Shown: positions 1 through 8,738, counted from the stretch's first letter. The stretch is DNA of 64,000 nucleotides from Chroogloeocystis siderophila 5.2 s.c.1 (GCF_001904655.1 NZ_MRCC01000014.1:1-64000), one strand, 5' to 3'. Notes: generated by a model not told the origin, from the letters alone. Numbers and translations are program-made.

Positions 1-45
1 CCTCATCCAGATGCTCTCAAAACTGGATAAACTGTCCTTTTCTAA

Positions 46-366
46 ATGGGCTATTTACCTCGGATTTGCTATGACAAAGCGACGCAAGCATTTCCTAAAG
101 AAGAATTGTACGGATTGACAAGCCAAATGCGTCGTGCCTGCGTTTCAATTCCTGCTAATATTGCGGAAGGATGTGGTAGGAAAGGAGAAGCAGAATTAGC
201 TCGATTTTTGCAGATTTCTATAGGTTCAGCTAGTGAGCTTGAGTACTACCTATTTCTGTCTAGGGATCTTCGCTTATTGACAAGCCAAGAATACGAAGAC
301 TTAGCAAAAGCCCTGAACGCACTAAAGCGAATGTTAAATTCCTTTATCCAAAAGCTTATGTACTAA
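46..366 (+). CDS. four-helix bundle protein (23S rRNA intervening-sequence protein family), N-terminus probably frameshifted
   Basis: The 106-residue product carries the family core FPKEELYGLTSQMRRACVS followed by IPANIAEGCGR. Members are small four-helix-bundle proteins, often annotated as 23S rRNA intervening-sequence proteins; their biochemical role is unsettled. The family normally begins with a helix containing a Trp and reading roughly W-x-x-A-x-x-L. Here that helix (KWAIYLGFAM) is encoded just upstream in a neighbouring frame, spanning about positions 42-72, and the ORF joins the family sequence only at about residue 10. This suggests a small indel near position 75, so the ATG at 46 may not give a native N-terminus. 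It lies 35 bp upstream of the YlqF gene on the same strand. Confidence 0.72.
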   Translation: MGYLPRICYDKATQAFPKEELYGLTSQMRRACVSIPANIAEGCGRKGEAELARFLQISIGSASELEYYLFLSRDLRLLTSQEYEDLAKALNALKRMLNSFIQKLMY

Positions 367-401
367 ATATTTGCTAATTGCTAACAGCTAACCGCTAAAA
401 A

Positions 402-1262
402 ATGACAACTCCCTCTATTCAATGGTATCCAGGTCACATTGCTAAAGCTGAAAAGGCACTTAAAGAACAGCTAAGGCTTGTTGATGTTGTGCTGGAAGTT
501 CGTGATGCGCGAATTCCTTTAGCGACGCATCATCCGCAGGTTAAAGAGTGGGTAGGGAATAAAATGCGGGTTTTAGTCTTGAACCGCGTTGACATGATTC
601 AACCGCAAGCGCAGCGAATGTGGGCTCAGTGGTTTAGAGAACAAGGCGAAGAACCGTGTTTCACGAATGCGCGAAAGGGAGAAGGTGTTATTGCAATTGC
701 CAAAGCCGCACAAGCTGCGGGAGTAGCAGTGAACCAAAGAAGACGCGATCGCGGAATGTTACCGCGCCCTGTACGGGCTGTTGTGATTGGTTTTCCGAAT
801 GTTGGTAAGTCAGCCCTGATTAATCGGTTATTGAAGCGTAAAGTCGTCGAAAGCGCGGCGCGTCCTGGTGTGACGCGACAGTTACGCTGGGTGCGCATTT
901 CGGATCAACTAGAGTTATTAGATGCGCCTGGAGTGATTCCCGCAAAGTTGAACGATCAACAAGCTGCTTTTAAGTTAGCGATTTGCGATGATATTGGTGA
1001 TGCATCATATGACAATCAACGTGTTGCAGCTACTTTAGTTGACTTGCTCAAGTCTTTGACTGCCACTGCACCAGAATTATTTCCCGAAGATCCCCTAAAT
1101 CGCTACAAACTCGATCCTACTTTGTTTACTGGTGAAGCTTATATTCATACCTTGGCACATCAACGCTATCAAGGCGATGTCGAGCGCACTGCACGAGCGC
1201 TCTTGACAGATTTCCGTAAAGGTGCGTTAGGAGCAATTTCTTTAGAGTTACCACCAGCTTAG
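402..1262 (+). CDS. ylqF: ribosome biogenesis GTPase YlqF/RbgA
   Basis: This circularly permuted GTPase acts in late assembly of the 50S ribosomal subunit. The permuted motif order is visible: G4 NRVD at about residues 61-64, then G1 GFPNVGKS at 130-137, a conserved G2 threonine in RPGVTRQ at about 158, and G3 DAPG at 174-177. The N-terminus WYPGHIAKAEK is the family signature. At 286 residues it has normal length. The ATG at 402 follows a short A-rich spacer with no strong Shine-Dalgarno sequence. The preceding spacer (370-400) is made of CTAATTGCTAAC-type short repeats seen elsewhere in the window. Confidence 0.95.
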   Translation: MTTPSIQWYPGHIAKAEKALKEQLRLVDVVLEVRDARIPLATHHPQVKEWVGNKMRVLVLNRVDMIQPQAQRMWAQWFREQGEEPCFTNARKGEGVIAIAKAAQAAGVAVNQRRRDRGMLPRPVRAVVIGFPNVGKSALINRLLKRKVVESAARPGVTRQLRWVRISDQLELLDAPGVIPAKLNDQQAAFKLAICDDIGDASYDNQRVAATLVDLLKSLTATAPELFPEDPLNRYKLDPTLFTGEAYIHTLAHQRYQGDVERTARALLTDFRKGALGAISLELPPA

Positions 1263-1374
1263 AACTTTTGGCTTTATTGCGGATAACTCTAAAAATCAAT
1301 CAGCGGTTCAACTATCTCAACAATGTTACACGCTGATTTCCTTGTACCAAATCTATTTTGTACTACAACATAAC

Positions 1375-1701
1375 CTACGAGAGTAATTCCCGCAACATTG
1401 CTAACTTCTCTGGCAAAACTTGGTAATAAATCCACGTCCCACGTCGCTCTCGTTTGAGCAAACCTGCCTCATACATTAGCTTGAGATGATGACTTACGGT
1501 TGGTTGCGAAAGTCCTAACGGCTCTGCTAATTCACAAGCACAAACCTCTCTAGATGGCTGCGCTGCAATTAAACTCAGCATTTGCAACCGCACAGGCTCG
1601 CTCAACACGCGAAAAATTGCTGCTAGATGAGTCGCCTCATCTACTGTAAGACGACCAGAGAGCAAGGGTGTACAGCAAGATGTAACTTTAGGTAACTTCA
1701 T
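1375..1701 (-). CDS. arsR: ArsR/SmtB-family repressor, arsenic-sensing type
   Basis: This is a 108-residue winged-helix repressor. The helix-turn-helix around residues 60-80 (LGLSQPTVSHHLK) is preceded by EVCACEL at 53-59. The Cys-x-Cys pair at 54 and 56 is the arsenite/antimonite site of the classic ArsR family. A second pair, CC at residues 9-10, could supply a third thiol ligand. I start at the ATG at 1701, because a longer reading from 1764 would run through the operator region. It is divergent from arsI, and three ATATTGA-N6 inverted repeats lie between them, so it probably represses both genes and releases on binding trivalent arsenic. The arsenic assignment rests on the CxC motif and the neighbour. 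Confidence 0.9.
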   Translation of the reverse strand: MKLPKVTSCCTPLLSGRLTVDEATHLAAIFRVLSEPVRLQMLSLIAAQPSREVCACELAEPLGLSQPTVSHHLKLMYEAGLLKRERRGTWIYYQVLPEKLAMLRELLS

Positions 1702-1708
1702 ACTTTTT

Positions 1709-1774
1709 ATATTGACACATATCGATATAAGCTGCAAAATATTGATATGCTTAAATATTGACATTAATCAATAT
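1709..1774. promoter_or_regulatory. three ArsR-type operator repeats in the arsR-arsI divergent region
   Basis: Three inverted repeats of identical geometry occur: ATATTGA-N6-TCGATAT at 1709-1728, ATATTGA-N6-TAAATAT at 1739-1758 and ATATTGA-N6-TCAATAT at 1755-1774. Spacing and sequence fit ArsR/SmtB binding sites. They cover the short gap between the two divergent starts, so occupancy could block both promoters. Function is inferred from position. Confidence 0.7.
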
Positions 1775-1789
1775 AAAGAGAATCAAACT

Positions 1790-2203
1790 ATGTCTCGCGT
1801 TCAATTGGCGCTTAATGTTCGTGATATTGATTCTGCTGTTGATTTCTACAGCAAACTTTTTGCCACCGAGCCAGCAAAACGCCGCCCAGGTTATGCTAAC
1901 TTTGCGATCGCCGAGCCTCCCTTGAAACTGGTACTGATCGAAAACCCGAAAGCAGCGGGTAAGTTAAATCATCTGGGAATTGAGGTAGAGTCATCTGAAC
2001 AAGTCAAACAAGCTAGCGATCGCCTTCAAAAAAGTGACCTATCTGTGACACCCGAACACCAGACTACTTGTTGCTACGCTTTGCAAGATAAAGTTTCGGT
2101 GAAAGATCCAGATGGTGCTAACTGGGAAGTCTATGTAGTTTTGGAAGATTCGGCAACTTTTGGTGTGTCTCAGAAAACTGAAGCTCCAGTTTGTTGCTCC
2201 TAG
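1790..2203 (+). CDS. arsI: ArsI/CadI-family VOC protein, C-As lyase
   Basis: This 137-residue vicinal-oxygen-chelate fold protein is related to ArsI, the dioxygenase that cleaves the carbon-arsenic bond of methylarsenite, and to CadI. The diagnostic TTCCYA motif with the Cys94-Cys95 thiol pair is present. VOC metal-site candidates are visible in NHLGIEV (His61) and NWEVY (Glu113). The C-terminus ends in Cys-Cys-Ser, giving another possible thiol site. The ATG at 1790 is chosen because it starts the VOC fold (MSRVQLALNV); the upstream in-frame stretch covers the operators. Divergent from arsR, it forms a two-gene arsenic module. No arsB, arsC or arsM is adjacent; the SLC13 permease near 46 kb is too far away to link with confidence. 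Confidence 0.9.
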   Translation: MSRVQLALNVRDIDSAVDFYSKLFATEPAKRRPGYANFAIAEPPLKLVLIENPKAAGKLNHLGIEVESSEQVKQASDRLQKSDLSVTPEHQTTCCYALQDKVSVKDPDGANWEVYVVLEDSATFGVSQKTEAPVCCS

Positions 2204-2316
2204 ACTGCTTACGTAGTTTTGAGCGCGTCTTTGGATAGAATTGAGTACCACCGCTAAGCTTCAAATCAATGTTTCTAGGCAAAAAATAAGCTGTATTATA
2301 CGATATGTATTGTAGA

Positions 2317-2339
2317 AACCTGTCTTCACAGGTTTTTTC
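2317..2339 (+). terminator. rho-independent terminator after arsI
   Basis: AACCTGT (2317-2323), loop CTTC, then ACAGGTT (2328-2334) form a perfect 7-bp stem, followed directly by a run of Ts to 2339. It lies about 115 bp downstream of the arsI stop. Confidence 0.85.
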
Positions 2340-2657
2340 TGTGTAACTGCATTTTTACGCGCTCAGACTTGAGTAAGGTTTAGCTTCCACTTATAGAAGT
2401 CTCCAATCCCTTCACTGCGGTTTATCCATCTAAACATTGCGGTTTCGCTGTAGCTTGCAAATATCAGTAAAGTTAATCGTAAATATAAAATGTCCCTACT
2501 TTGCCACTTTTTTGTCCCGCTTTTGTTACTTTCACTGAATTAATCTATCTAAAGTTTAGAGAACTTCTACAGGAGATACATAACCCAGAAGTTCTGAAGT
2601 AACAAGTACTAAATGAAAAGAGGCAATTCCGATGAACAATATTGTTGTTATGAAAAG

Positions 2658-3464
2658 CGATCGCGCTTTATCCGCCCGCCAAAAGCGTTGAAAGACAAAT
2701 GGCAAATACTCAGGCGCAATTCCGATTCCATCATCTTCTACACGAACAACAATACATCGCTTTTGTTGCACTATAGAAATGATAACGCTGCTCCCTGTAA
2801 TTGTGTATTTAATCGCATTATCTAAGGATTGCGCAGTTCGTGCGAAGCATCCGCCGTAAATTCTTTGAGTTCGCTGAAAACTTTTTTTGATCGGTTCTAA
2901 AGCTTGCTGCGTCAGCCAAACTGCACCAATTGCAATAAATATAAGCGCAATTGCTTTGCCAATTCCTAAACCAACGACCAACCGCGCGATCGCAATTTCT
3001 GTTTCTTTTGTCGATTCACTGGCACGGATATAGCCTTCTAACTCTAATCGTTGCTAATTATTCCCGACGGTTGAACTTTGACTATCTGAGTAAACTGCGA
3101 TCATCAGCGTCCGAATTTGCCCTTGCTGTTGAATAATTTAATCAGTTCGTTTCAAAGGTAAAGTGGAAAATAGCTTACCTTTTCGCGCCAAAATCTGTCC
3201 ATTTGCATCAAACCATTCCAAACTCTGATCGCGTTTAAAGAGTTCGCGCCAGGGTAAATCTTGATTAATACTTTGTAGCCCTTCGGTTTTAACGTCTTTC
3301 AAACTCGGTACAGCAGCTTGCGCTAGAGTGATTAGCTGATTGTTTAAGTGTTGCTCGTGACTGCGAGTCACAAATGCGTACACTGCCATACTGGATGTTC
3401 CAAGTACGGCTGCCATCACTGTCAAGTACGATAGCAAAAGGCGACACCGCAGGTATTGAAACAT
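2658..3464 (-). pseudogene. sensor histidine kinase remnant
   Basis: The gene starts at the ATG at 3464 with a membrane helix (MFQYLRCRLLLSYLTVMAAV), 4 bp after the stop of the broken response regulator. The reading is interrupted several times. A stop after LKRTD (3138) ends the first frame, and a second frame continues with QQGQIRTLMIAVYSDS, hits an internal TAG, and resumes as LEGYIRASESTKE and a second membrane helix. The H-box FTADASHELRNP is readable near 2850 and is followed immediately by the N-box DNAIKYT, so roughly 100 residues of the kinase core were deleted. The G-box VEDDGIGIAP and F-box FQRFWRADKARS remain, then homology stops near 2658. It cannot encode a working kinase. Confidence 0.88.
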
Positions 3465-3468
3465 TTGT

Positions 3469-4142
3469 TTAGGGGTTCGATTTGAGTCGATAACCCAACC
3501 CGTAAACTGTTTCAATAAGATCATCAGACGCTCCTACTCCTTTCAATTTCTGTCGCAGACGCTTAATGTGCGCCTTAACTGTATCCTCACTCGGTGGTTC
3601 TTCAAAAGACCAAAGATTCTCTAATATCGTATTGCGGTTGAGTACACTACTACCTTGACGTAAGAAAAGTTCTAAAAGGCGGTACTCTTTTGGCGTAATT
3701 TTTAACGGTTGTTGCTTATAGGTAACTTCGCAAGTATTCGAGTCAAGACATAAACCTTCCCACTCTAAAGCAGGAGGCAAAGTTGCAGTACCTCGCCGTA
3801 GTAAAGCACGAATGCGCGCCATTAATTCTTGCAGTTTATAAGGCTTAAGTACATAGTCATCAGCACCTGCATCTAGCCCTCTTACTTGATCGAGCGTCGT
3901 GTTGCAGTTAACATCAATGTGGGCATTGAATAGCCCTGTATGCGTAGTTGTTGACAAAAACTGATCCCATCTATTTTGGGTAGCATGAGATCGAGGACGA
4001 GCAGATTGTACGTAAACGATTTAACAAAATCCCAGCCCATTTGACCGTCAGCCGCGATATCAACAACATAATGTTGGTCAGTGAGAGCTTCTGCAAGCGA
4101 ATCTGCAATACGCTCGTCATCTTCAGCTAATAAAATTCTCAT
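3469..4142 (-). pseudogene. OmpR-family response regulator, frameshifted
   Basis: The receiver starts at the ATG at 4142 (MRILLAEDDERIADSLAEAL) with the acidic pair and the phospho-acceptor in LLVLDLMLPK, and reaches MPTLMLTA. The frame then breaks: the next conserved stretch TTLDQVRGLDAGADDYVLKPY, with the receiver Lys, is in another frame. At the junction (about 3895-3905) the DNA lacks about four bases where family members encode Arg-Asp. The winged-helix output domain (TPKEYRLLELFL, DTVKAHIKRLRQKL, GLGYRL) is intact in the second frame. Without frame restoration neither half makes a complete regulator. It was co-transcribed with the adjacent, also broken, kinase. Confidence 0.88.
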
Positions 4143-4525
4143 GTTAGATGATTAACTTGAGCCTCAGCTTTAATGTGCAAAATAGCAATGTAGCTAATGA
4201 TTTTTTAGCAGCAACGGCACTAAATAGCAAATGGAGAGAAATAAGATTTATTTATATTAAAAATAAAATTCGGTCTTATTTCCTCGATAGGACCGAATTC
4301 TCAAATTACCCTAATTTCATAGAACCTGTTTCCAAAGTCAATGTAATTACTGTTAGGCGCTTAATTAAGCATCTCCTAACTCTACATTCACTAAATGTTT
4401 AAATTAATACGGGTTGATGAAATTTAGATGAGAATTAAATGAGGAAATTCTTACTTTTCAAGCAAACATAGAATCTTATCATGTGCAAACTCAAGGCAGA
4501 ACGTTGCTTTCTATCACAGAATCTT
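4143..4525. other. gene-free spacer with a 9-bp hairpin
   Basis: I see no convincing gene in this AT-rich spacer; the longest forward ORF has no recognisable features. It holds a perfect inverted repeat, AATTCGGTC at 4267-4275 and GACCGAATT at 4291-4299, with a 15-base loop and no T-run. Confidence 0.5.
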
Positions 4526-5716
4526 TCACACGGCAAACCCCATCTCGGCTAATCCTTGGCGTAACCGGTTTGCTTCGACAGGATTTTGTACTTCGTGGAG
4601 TGCTATTGACTGTTTAAAAGCAGCCAAACTATCGTTTAGCTTACCAAGTTTGAGAAGGACAACGCCCAAATTTTGATACGCTTCGGCGTATTTTGGATTG
4701 AGCGAGATCGCTTGCTGATACTTGATGATCGCTTCATTCAACAATCCCATCGCTTTCAAAGTCATTCCCAAGTTGTAGTACCCTACGGCAAATTTAGGAT
4801 CGATCTGCAACGCAATTTCATACGCCAATTTTGCGCCGTTGAGATCGCCTGTTGCTTGCTTTAAGTTCCCTAAATTGTTGTACGCACCAAGTTTGAGTAA
4901 AGGATAAATCGATAACCCGATGGCTGCTTGATAGTGCGCGATCGCTTTTTGTAGCTGTTGTAAGCGACTATAAGCAATTCCTAAGTGATAGTGCAGTTCA
5001 TATAAAATTTGCGCATTTAAACCACTGCGTTTCAGCCCTTGTTCTAATAATTCAATTCCGCGATGCCAAGAACCCGTCTCGACGTACAATGCACCAAGTT
5101 TGCTACACACGTACGGATCGTTCGGGTGCGTGCTAAAAAAGCCTTCCATTGCGGTTTGGGCTTGGGTAAACTTATCTTTTTGCGCGATCGCACCGCGTTG
5201 ATATCCTTCGTGCAAAATTGCCACATTAGGTAAATAACCAACTTGCCATTGAGGTTCTTTGCTCATAATCCGAGCTACGCTATCATCGACTAATGCGTGA
5301 TACGGGCGCGAAAAGCAAAGATTTGGGTGACGCCGAAATAAGCGTGAAACTTGCGAGTAAGGCGATTGCGCTGCGCCGACTTCTTGTCGCAATAAATTAA
5401 TCAGCAAGAAGCGATCGTGTTGTATTGCTTGCTTCAGTGACGGAACAATTTCTGGAACTAAGACTTCATCTGCGTCTAACACCAAAACCCAATCCGTGCG
5501 GACATACTTTAAAGACTCATTACGTGCTTTAGCAAAGTCATTACACCACTCAAATGTATAAACCTTTGCACCAAATTTTTGAGCAATATCAGGTGTGCGA
5601 TCGCTTGAACCTGTATCTAGAACAACAATTTCATCAACTAAACCCTGAACACTTCTCAGACACTGCGCTAGTGTTTGTTCTTCATTTTTCACAATCATGC
5701 ACAAACTAAGTTGCAT
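4526..5716 (-). CDS. family 2 glycosyltransferase with C-terminal TPR repeats
   Basis: This is a 396-residue protein. Residues 1-~110 are a GT2 fold: MQLSLCMIVKNEEQTLAQCL, the nucleotide-binding LDTGSSDRT at about 34-41 and the metal-binding DADE at 81-84. From about residue 200 to 390 there are TPR units with the usual YYNLGMTLKAMG and AYQNLGVVLLKLG type pattern. The SunS/WcaA-like GT2-TPR arrangement is common in cyanobacteria, where such proteins are proposed to modify cell-surface polysaccharides or proteins; donor and acceptor cannot be told. ATG start at 5716. It lies alone, opposite in direction to the unrelated genes further left. Confidence 0.88.
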   Translation of the reverse strand: MQLSLCMIVKNEEQTLAQCLRSVQGLVDEIVVLDTGSSDRTPDIAQKFGAKVYTFEWCNDFAKARNESLKYVRTDWVLVLDADEVLVPEIVPSLKQAIQHDRFLLINLLRQEVGAAQSPYSQVSRLFRRHPNLCFSRPYHALVDDSVARIMSKEPQWQVGYLPNVAILHEGYQRGAIAQKDKFTQAQTAMEGFFSTHPNDPYVCSKLGALYVETGSWHRGIELLEQGLKRSGLNAQILYELHYHLGIAYSRLQQLQKAIAHYQAAIGLSIYPLLKLGAYNNLGNLKQATGDLNGAKLAYEIALQIDPKFAVGYYNLGMTLKAMGLLNEAIIKYQQAISLNPKYAEAYQNLGVVLLKLGKLNDSLAAFKQSIALHEVQNPVEANRLRQGLAEMGFAV

Positions 5717-6062
5717 TTTCCCCGCACCCTACACATAGCAAGTGTGGCAATATTAACTTATCTTGACGCCTGCAGTGAGTAATCCCATTTCACTTTAAAG
5801 TTGCGACATCTGGGTAGCAGAGGAAGCAGAGAGAGAAATTAACTGTAGTTCTTATTTAGTGAAATGGTATAACTGTTAACGAGATAACAGTTATTAACTT
5901 ACGTATAAACTTATGTCTACTAGCAAAAAAAAAGCTCCCTTGTCAGTTAATAACTAAAAAGGAGCCTTTAAATCGATTAATTACCTGTTACCACACACCG
6001 CAAGCAAGACATCCATGCATAAGTTTTAACTTTATTCAAAGCGCGGTATAACTACACTCTAA
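5717..6062. other. spacer with an inverted-repeat element
   Basis: No gene is visible. CCATTTCACT at 5785-5794 and AGTGAAATGG at 5858-5867 form a perfect 10-bp inverted repeat bounding an 83-bp element that looks like a small mobile or repeated sequence. The right part contains the terminator of the fasciclin gene. Confidence 0.55.
5925..5966 (-). terminator. probable terminator of the fasciclin gene
   Basis: On the minus strand GGAGC pairing positions 5961-5965 and 5934-5938 form a short GC stem around an internal AGTTAATAACT repeat, followed by nine Ts (5933-5925). The stem is only 5 bp, so strength is uncertain. Confidence 0.6.
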
Positions 6063-6749
6063 TTAAAGACTAGGTGGTAACAATACTCTATCAATCGCGT
6101 GAATAACGCCATTGCTAGCTTGAATGTCTGGCTGAACAACTCTCGCATCATTTACTGTTACTCCACTTGCAGAAGTTTTAACATTAACTGCTTCACCTTC
6201 AACAGTTTTCACTTCCCCAGGCTGGAGTTCATTTGATTGAACGCGTGCGGGAACTACGTGGTAGGTTAAAATTTGTACTAAGAGTTGCCGATTTTCTGGT
6301 CTTAACAATTCCTGAAGCGCATCTTGTGGTAAAGCAGCAAAAGCTTCATCTGTAGGCGCAAAAACAGTAAACGGTCCTGTTCCTGACAAAGTTTCAGTCA
6401 AACCTGCGGCTTGTAATGCTGCTGTCAGTGTTTTGAAAGAACTATTTGCTGCGGCTAAAGCTACTATGTTGTTAGCCGCTCCTGGGGCTTCCCCTTGTGG
6501 AGGGGTCGTGGGTGCTGTAGGCGGTGTTACTGGTGCTGTAGGCGGTGCGGGTGCAACAGGAGGAGTAGCGCCTGGGGTTGTACCAGGAGTTCGGTTATAG
6601 GGAGGCTCATTAAAGATACTCGGTCTAGGGTTGAGAACGCCTTGGCTTTGTGCAACTATCGGAAAGTTCGCTGCGATACTAACGCCAACAATTCCTAGTA
6701 AGCTAGCTAACCTTTTAAGTGGAGTGCTGTGAATGTGCATTTTCGTCAT
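6063..6749 (-). CDS. secreted fasciclin (FAS1) domain protein
   Basis: This is a 228-residue exported protein. A signal peptide (KRLASLLGIVGVSIAANFPIVAQ) is followed by a Pro/Thr/Ala-rich linker at about residues 45-85, rich in TPPTAPT-like repeats, and one FAS1 domain to the end. FAS1 hallmarks are present: FTVFAPTDEAFAALP, LTYHVVPARV and the closing NGVIHAIDRVLLPPSL. FAS1 domains mediate adhesion at the cell surface; the ligand is unknown. The ATG at 6749 is preferred over a TTG five codons upstream. It is monocistronic and ends at a T-rich hairpin. Confidence 0.92.
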   Translation of the reverse strand: MTKMHIHSTPLKRLASLLGIVGVSIAANFPIVAQSQGVLNPRPSIFNEPPYNRTPGTTPGATPPVAPAPPTAPVTPPTAPTTPPQGEAPGAANNIVALAAANSSFKTLTAALQAAGLTETLSGTGPFTVFAPTDEAFAALPQDALQELLRPENRQLLVQILTYHVVPARVQSNELQPGEVKTVEGEAVNVKTSASGVTVNDARVVQPDIQASNGVIHAIDRVLLPPSL

Positions 6750-6764
6750 GAGTCTTATTCTCAA

Positions 6765-7375
6765 TTTTTAAGTTTTATAACATTAAACTCCAAATCTACA
6801 AAGTTTTTACCACACTATGACGCAAATCTTTCTTAAGAAAGATTCAAGTTATTAAAGTCAAATGATCACCTACATAACCATAGAGATGCACCAGACGTTT
6901 ATAACTAGTACCTGTGGTATCGCCCGAAAGCAGCAGCTTGATATTGGCTTTGGCGTCAGTAACATCCAGATTCAGTACTGTGTAGCTTTGACAAATAATA
7001 TCAGCGTCTGCTTAAATCCTTGTTTTTTTACTAAACAAGTCACAATTCAATTAAGTTATCTATACTACAAATTTATTGCCAGATACTCAAACAAACATTT
7101 TTCGAAAATTTCTCATGAAGTTTGTAAAAAATTAATAATTGCTACACCAAATTTTTATATGACTTTACAAAGTTTTGAAGCTCGTGTCTAAAGGAGTTTA
7201 AGCAAGCATAAAAGTACTAAATTTAGTTATGTTGGTACGCTTGATTAAAGAATAACGCACAACAAAAATTCTAACACCTTAGATTCTTACTTGCGATAGA
7301 GGCTAGCAGGATGTTGCAATTGATACTCTAATTTGTGAAAGGAAGAGAAAAAGCTAAGGTTAGGAGGATTTAAAA
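6765..7375. other. AT-rich spacer
   Basis: No supported gene is present. A 109-codon forward ORF (6862-7191) lacks a ribosome-binding site, domain features or coding-like composition and is treated as chance. The right end is the upstream region of the GlsB-like gene. Confidence 0.5.
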
Positions 7376-7654
7376 ATGGAATTTCTAGCATGGATTGTTC
7401 TAGGTTTAATAGCAGGCGCGATCGCAAAAGCTATCTATCCTGGTCACCAAGGAGGCGGTATCCTAGCAACAATCATTTTAGGTATCTTGGGTGCATTAGT
7501 CGGGGGTTGGCTAGGTGGTGCCTTGTTTCCTGGAGCAGTAGGGGCAGCAGGAGCAGCAACAGGCGCGCTAAGTATACCCAGTATTCTTTTTGCGATTTTG
7601 GGTGCAATTATCCTTCTCTTCATCTGGGGATTGATCACTCGTCGTACTGCATAG
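7376..7654 (+). CDS. GlsB/YeaQ/YmgE family membrane protein
   Basis: This 92-residue protein consists of three hydrophobic helices linked by Gly-rich turns (GLIAGAIAKAIYPG, GGWLGGALFPG and IILLFIWGLITRR). The family, historically called transglycosylase-associated protein, is stress-inducible in several bacteria, but its molecular function is unknown. AGGAGG with 7-nt spacing before the ATG at 7376 is one of the best ribosome-binding sites in this window, suggesting strong translation. It is followed by a strong terminator, so it is a single-gene unit. Confidence 0.9.
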   Translation: MEFLAWIVLGLIAGAIAKAIYPGHQGGGILATIILGILGALVGGWLGGALFPGAVGAAGAATGALSIPSILFAILGAIILLFIWGLITRRTA

Positions 7655-7694
7655 ATAGGCAATATAGTAAGCTTCACAAACGACAAAATTTTTG

Positions 7695-7721
7695 CTCCCC
7701 TGGTCGATACGAGGGGAGTTT
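7695..7721 (+). terminator. terminator after the GlsB-like gene
   Basis: CTCCCCT (7695-7701) and AGGGGAG (7712-7718) form a perfect 7-bp GC-rich stem with a 10-base loop, followed by TTTC. It lies 40 bp after the stop codon. Confidence 0.8.
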
Positions 7722-7946
7722 CAATATATCTAAAGTAGTTGAAAAAGTCTCAAAAAACCAATAAAAATTGTTCTGCTATTTAGCGCGCACTAATAAAAAA
7801 ATTCCCCTGAAACTAGAAATAAATACTAGAAAGCTCAGACTTGATACATAGGCTCAATTGAAAAATTCCTTCAGCAACTATTCTTCTAATAACTAAATAC
7901 TTATAATGTTAGGTGTTTTATTGAAAAAAAACGGAGTGGCAGCAAA

Positions 7947-8738
7947 ATGTTAGAACTCTACCAATTTGAACTATCACAATATTCAGAAAAAGTTCGCTTA
8001 ATATTAGATTTTAAAGGATTAGCTTATCGCAAAATCGAGGTCACTCCTGGAGTAGGACAGCTAGAGCTTTTTCGGTTGACGGGTCAAAGACAAGTTCCCG
8101 TACTCAAGGATGGTAATCAATACATTGCTGATTCTACACAAATCGCTAAATATCTCGAACGCAAGTATCCTGATCGCCCAATTATTCCATCCGATCCAAA
8201 ACAACGCGCAATGTGTTGGCTGATTGAAGAATGGGCAGACGAATCAATCGGTATCAAAAGCCGTAAAGCATTATTCGGAGCACTCACTAAAAGTGAAAGT
8301 TACCGTAAGTCACTGTTACCAATGGCAACTCCTGATGTAGTAAAAACACTGATAGGAGTTGTTCCTAATGATGTTCTAAAAGTACTAGGTTTTAGTGTGG
8401 GATATGGACCAGACGTTGTTAAATCCGCTGAAGAGGATTTAAAACAAGATTTAGAAGCACTTTGCTTGTTACTTGCAGAGAATCCCTACTTAGTTGGGGA
8501 TCAACCAACGCTCGCTGATTTAGCTGTTGCAGGTTTGGCAATGTTACTCAAGTTCCCTGACGGACCTTATCTAGAATTACCAGCGACACTAAAAGGGAAA
8601 GGAATTCCTGGTTTAGGCGACAATATCGCGTATCAACCATTTTTTGAATGGCGCGATCGCCTGTATGCACAGTATCGTAAACCACTAACAGGAGTCAGTA
8701 CAGTTGGTTCTACACCAACATCCATTCAAATCGACTAA
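7947..8738 (+). CDS. glutathione S-transferase family protein
   Basis: This 263-residue soluble protein has an N-terminal thioredoxin-like domain (residues 1-~75: LYQFELSQYSEKVRLILDFKG, the cis-Pro motif RQVPVL and the Glu/Asp-Ser gamma-glutamyl motif ADSTQIAKYLE) and an all-helical C-terminal domain with the N-capping-type motif NPYLVGDQPTLADLAVAG. The Ser in the SQYSEKVR segment is the candidate catalytic residue. It is longer than a typical GST because of an insertion in the helical domain. An ACGGAG sequence precedes the ATG. Substrate unknown. Confidence 0.9.
   Translation: MLELYQFELSQYSEKVRLILDFKGLAYRKIEVTPGVGQLELFRLTGQRQVPVLKDGNQYIADSTQIAKYLERKYPDRPIIPSDPKQRAMCWLIEEWADESIGIKSRKALFGALTKSESYRKSLLPMATPDVVKTLIGVVPNDVLKVLGFSVGYGPDVVKSAEEDLKQDLEALCLLLAENPYLVGDQPTLADLAVAGLAMLLKFPDGPYLELPATLKGKGIPGLGDNIAYQPFFEWRDRLYAQYRKPLTGVSTVGSTPTSIQID

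Noticed and set aside
1298-1338. AATCAGCG/CGCTGATT inverted repeat between ylqF and arsR
   Set aside because: The loop is 25 bases with no T-run; too weak to call a terminator.
4148-4402. 84-codon forward ORF
   Set aside because: It contains a hairpin in its middle, has no family features, and looks like random AT-rich reading.
6862-7191. 109-codon forward ORF in the spacer after the fasciclin gene
   Set aside because: No ribosome-binding site, no recognisable domain, and composition like the surrounding AT-rich spacer.
7390-7764. Overlapping forward ORF in another frame of the GlsB-like gene
   Set aside because: It is out of frame with a well-supported gene and crosses its terminator.
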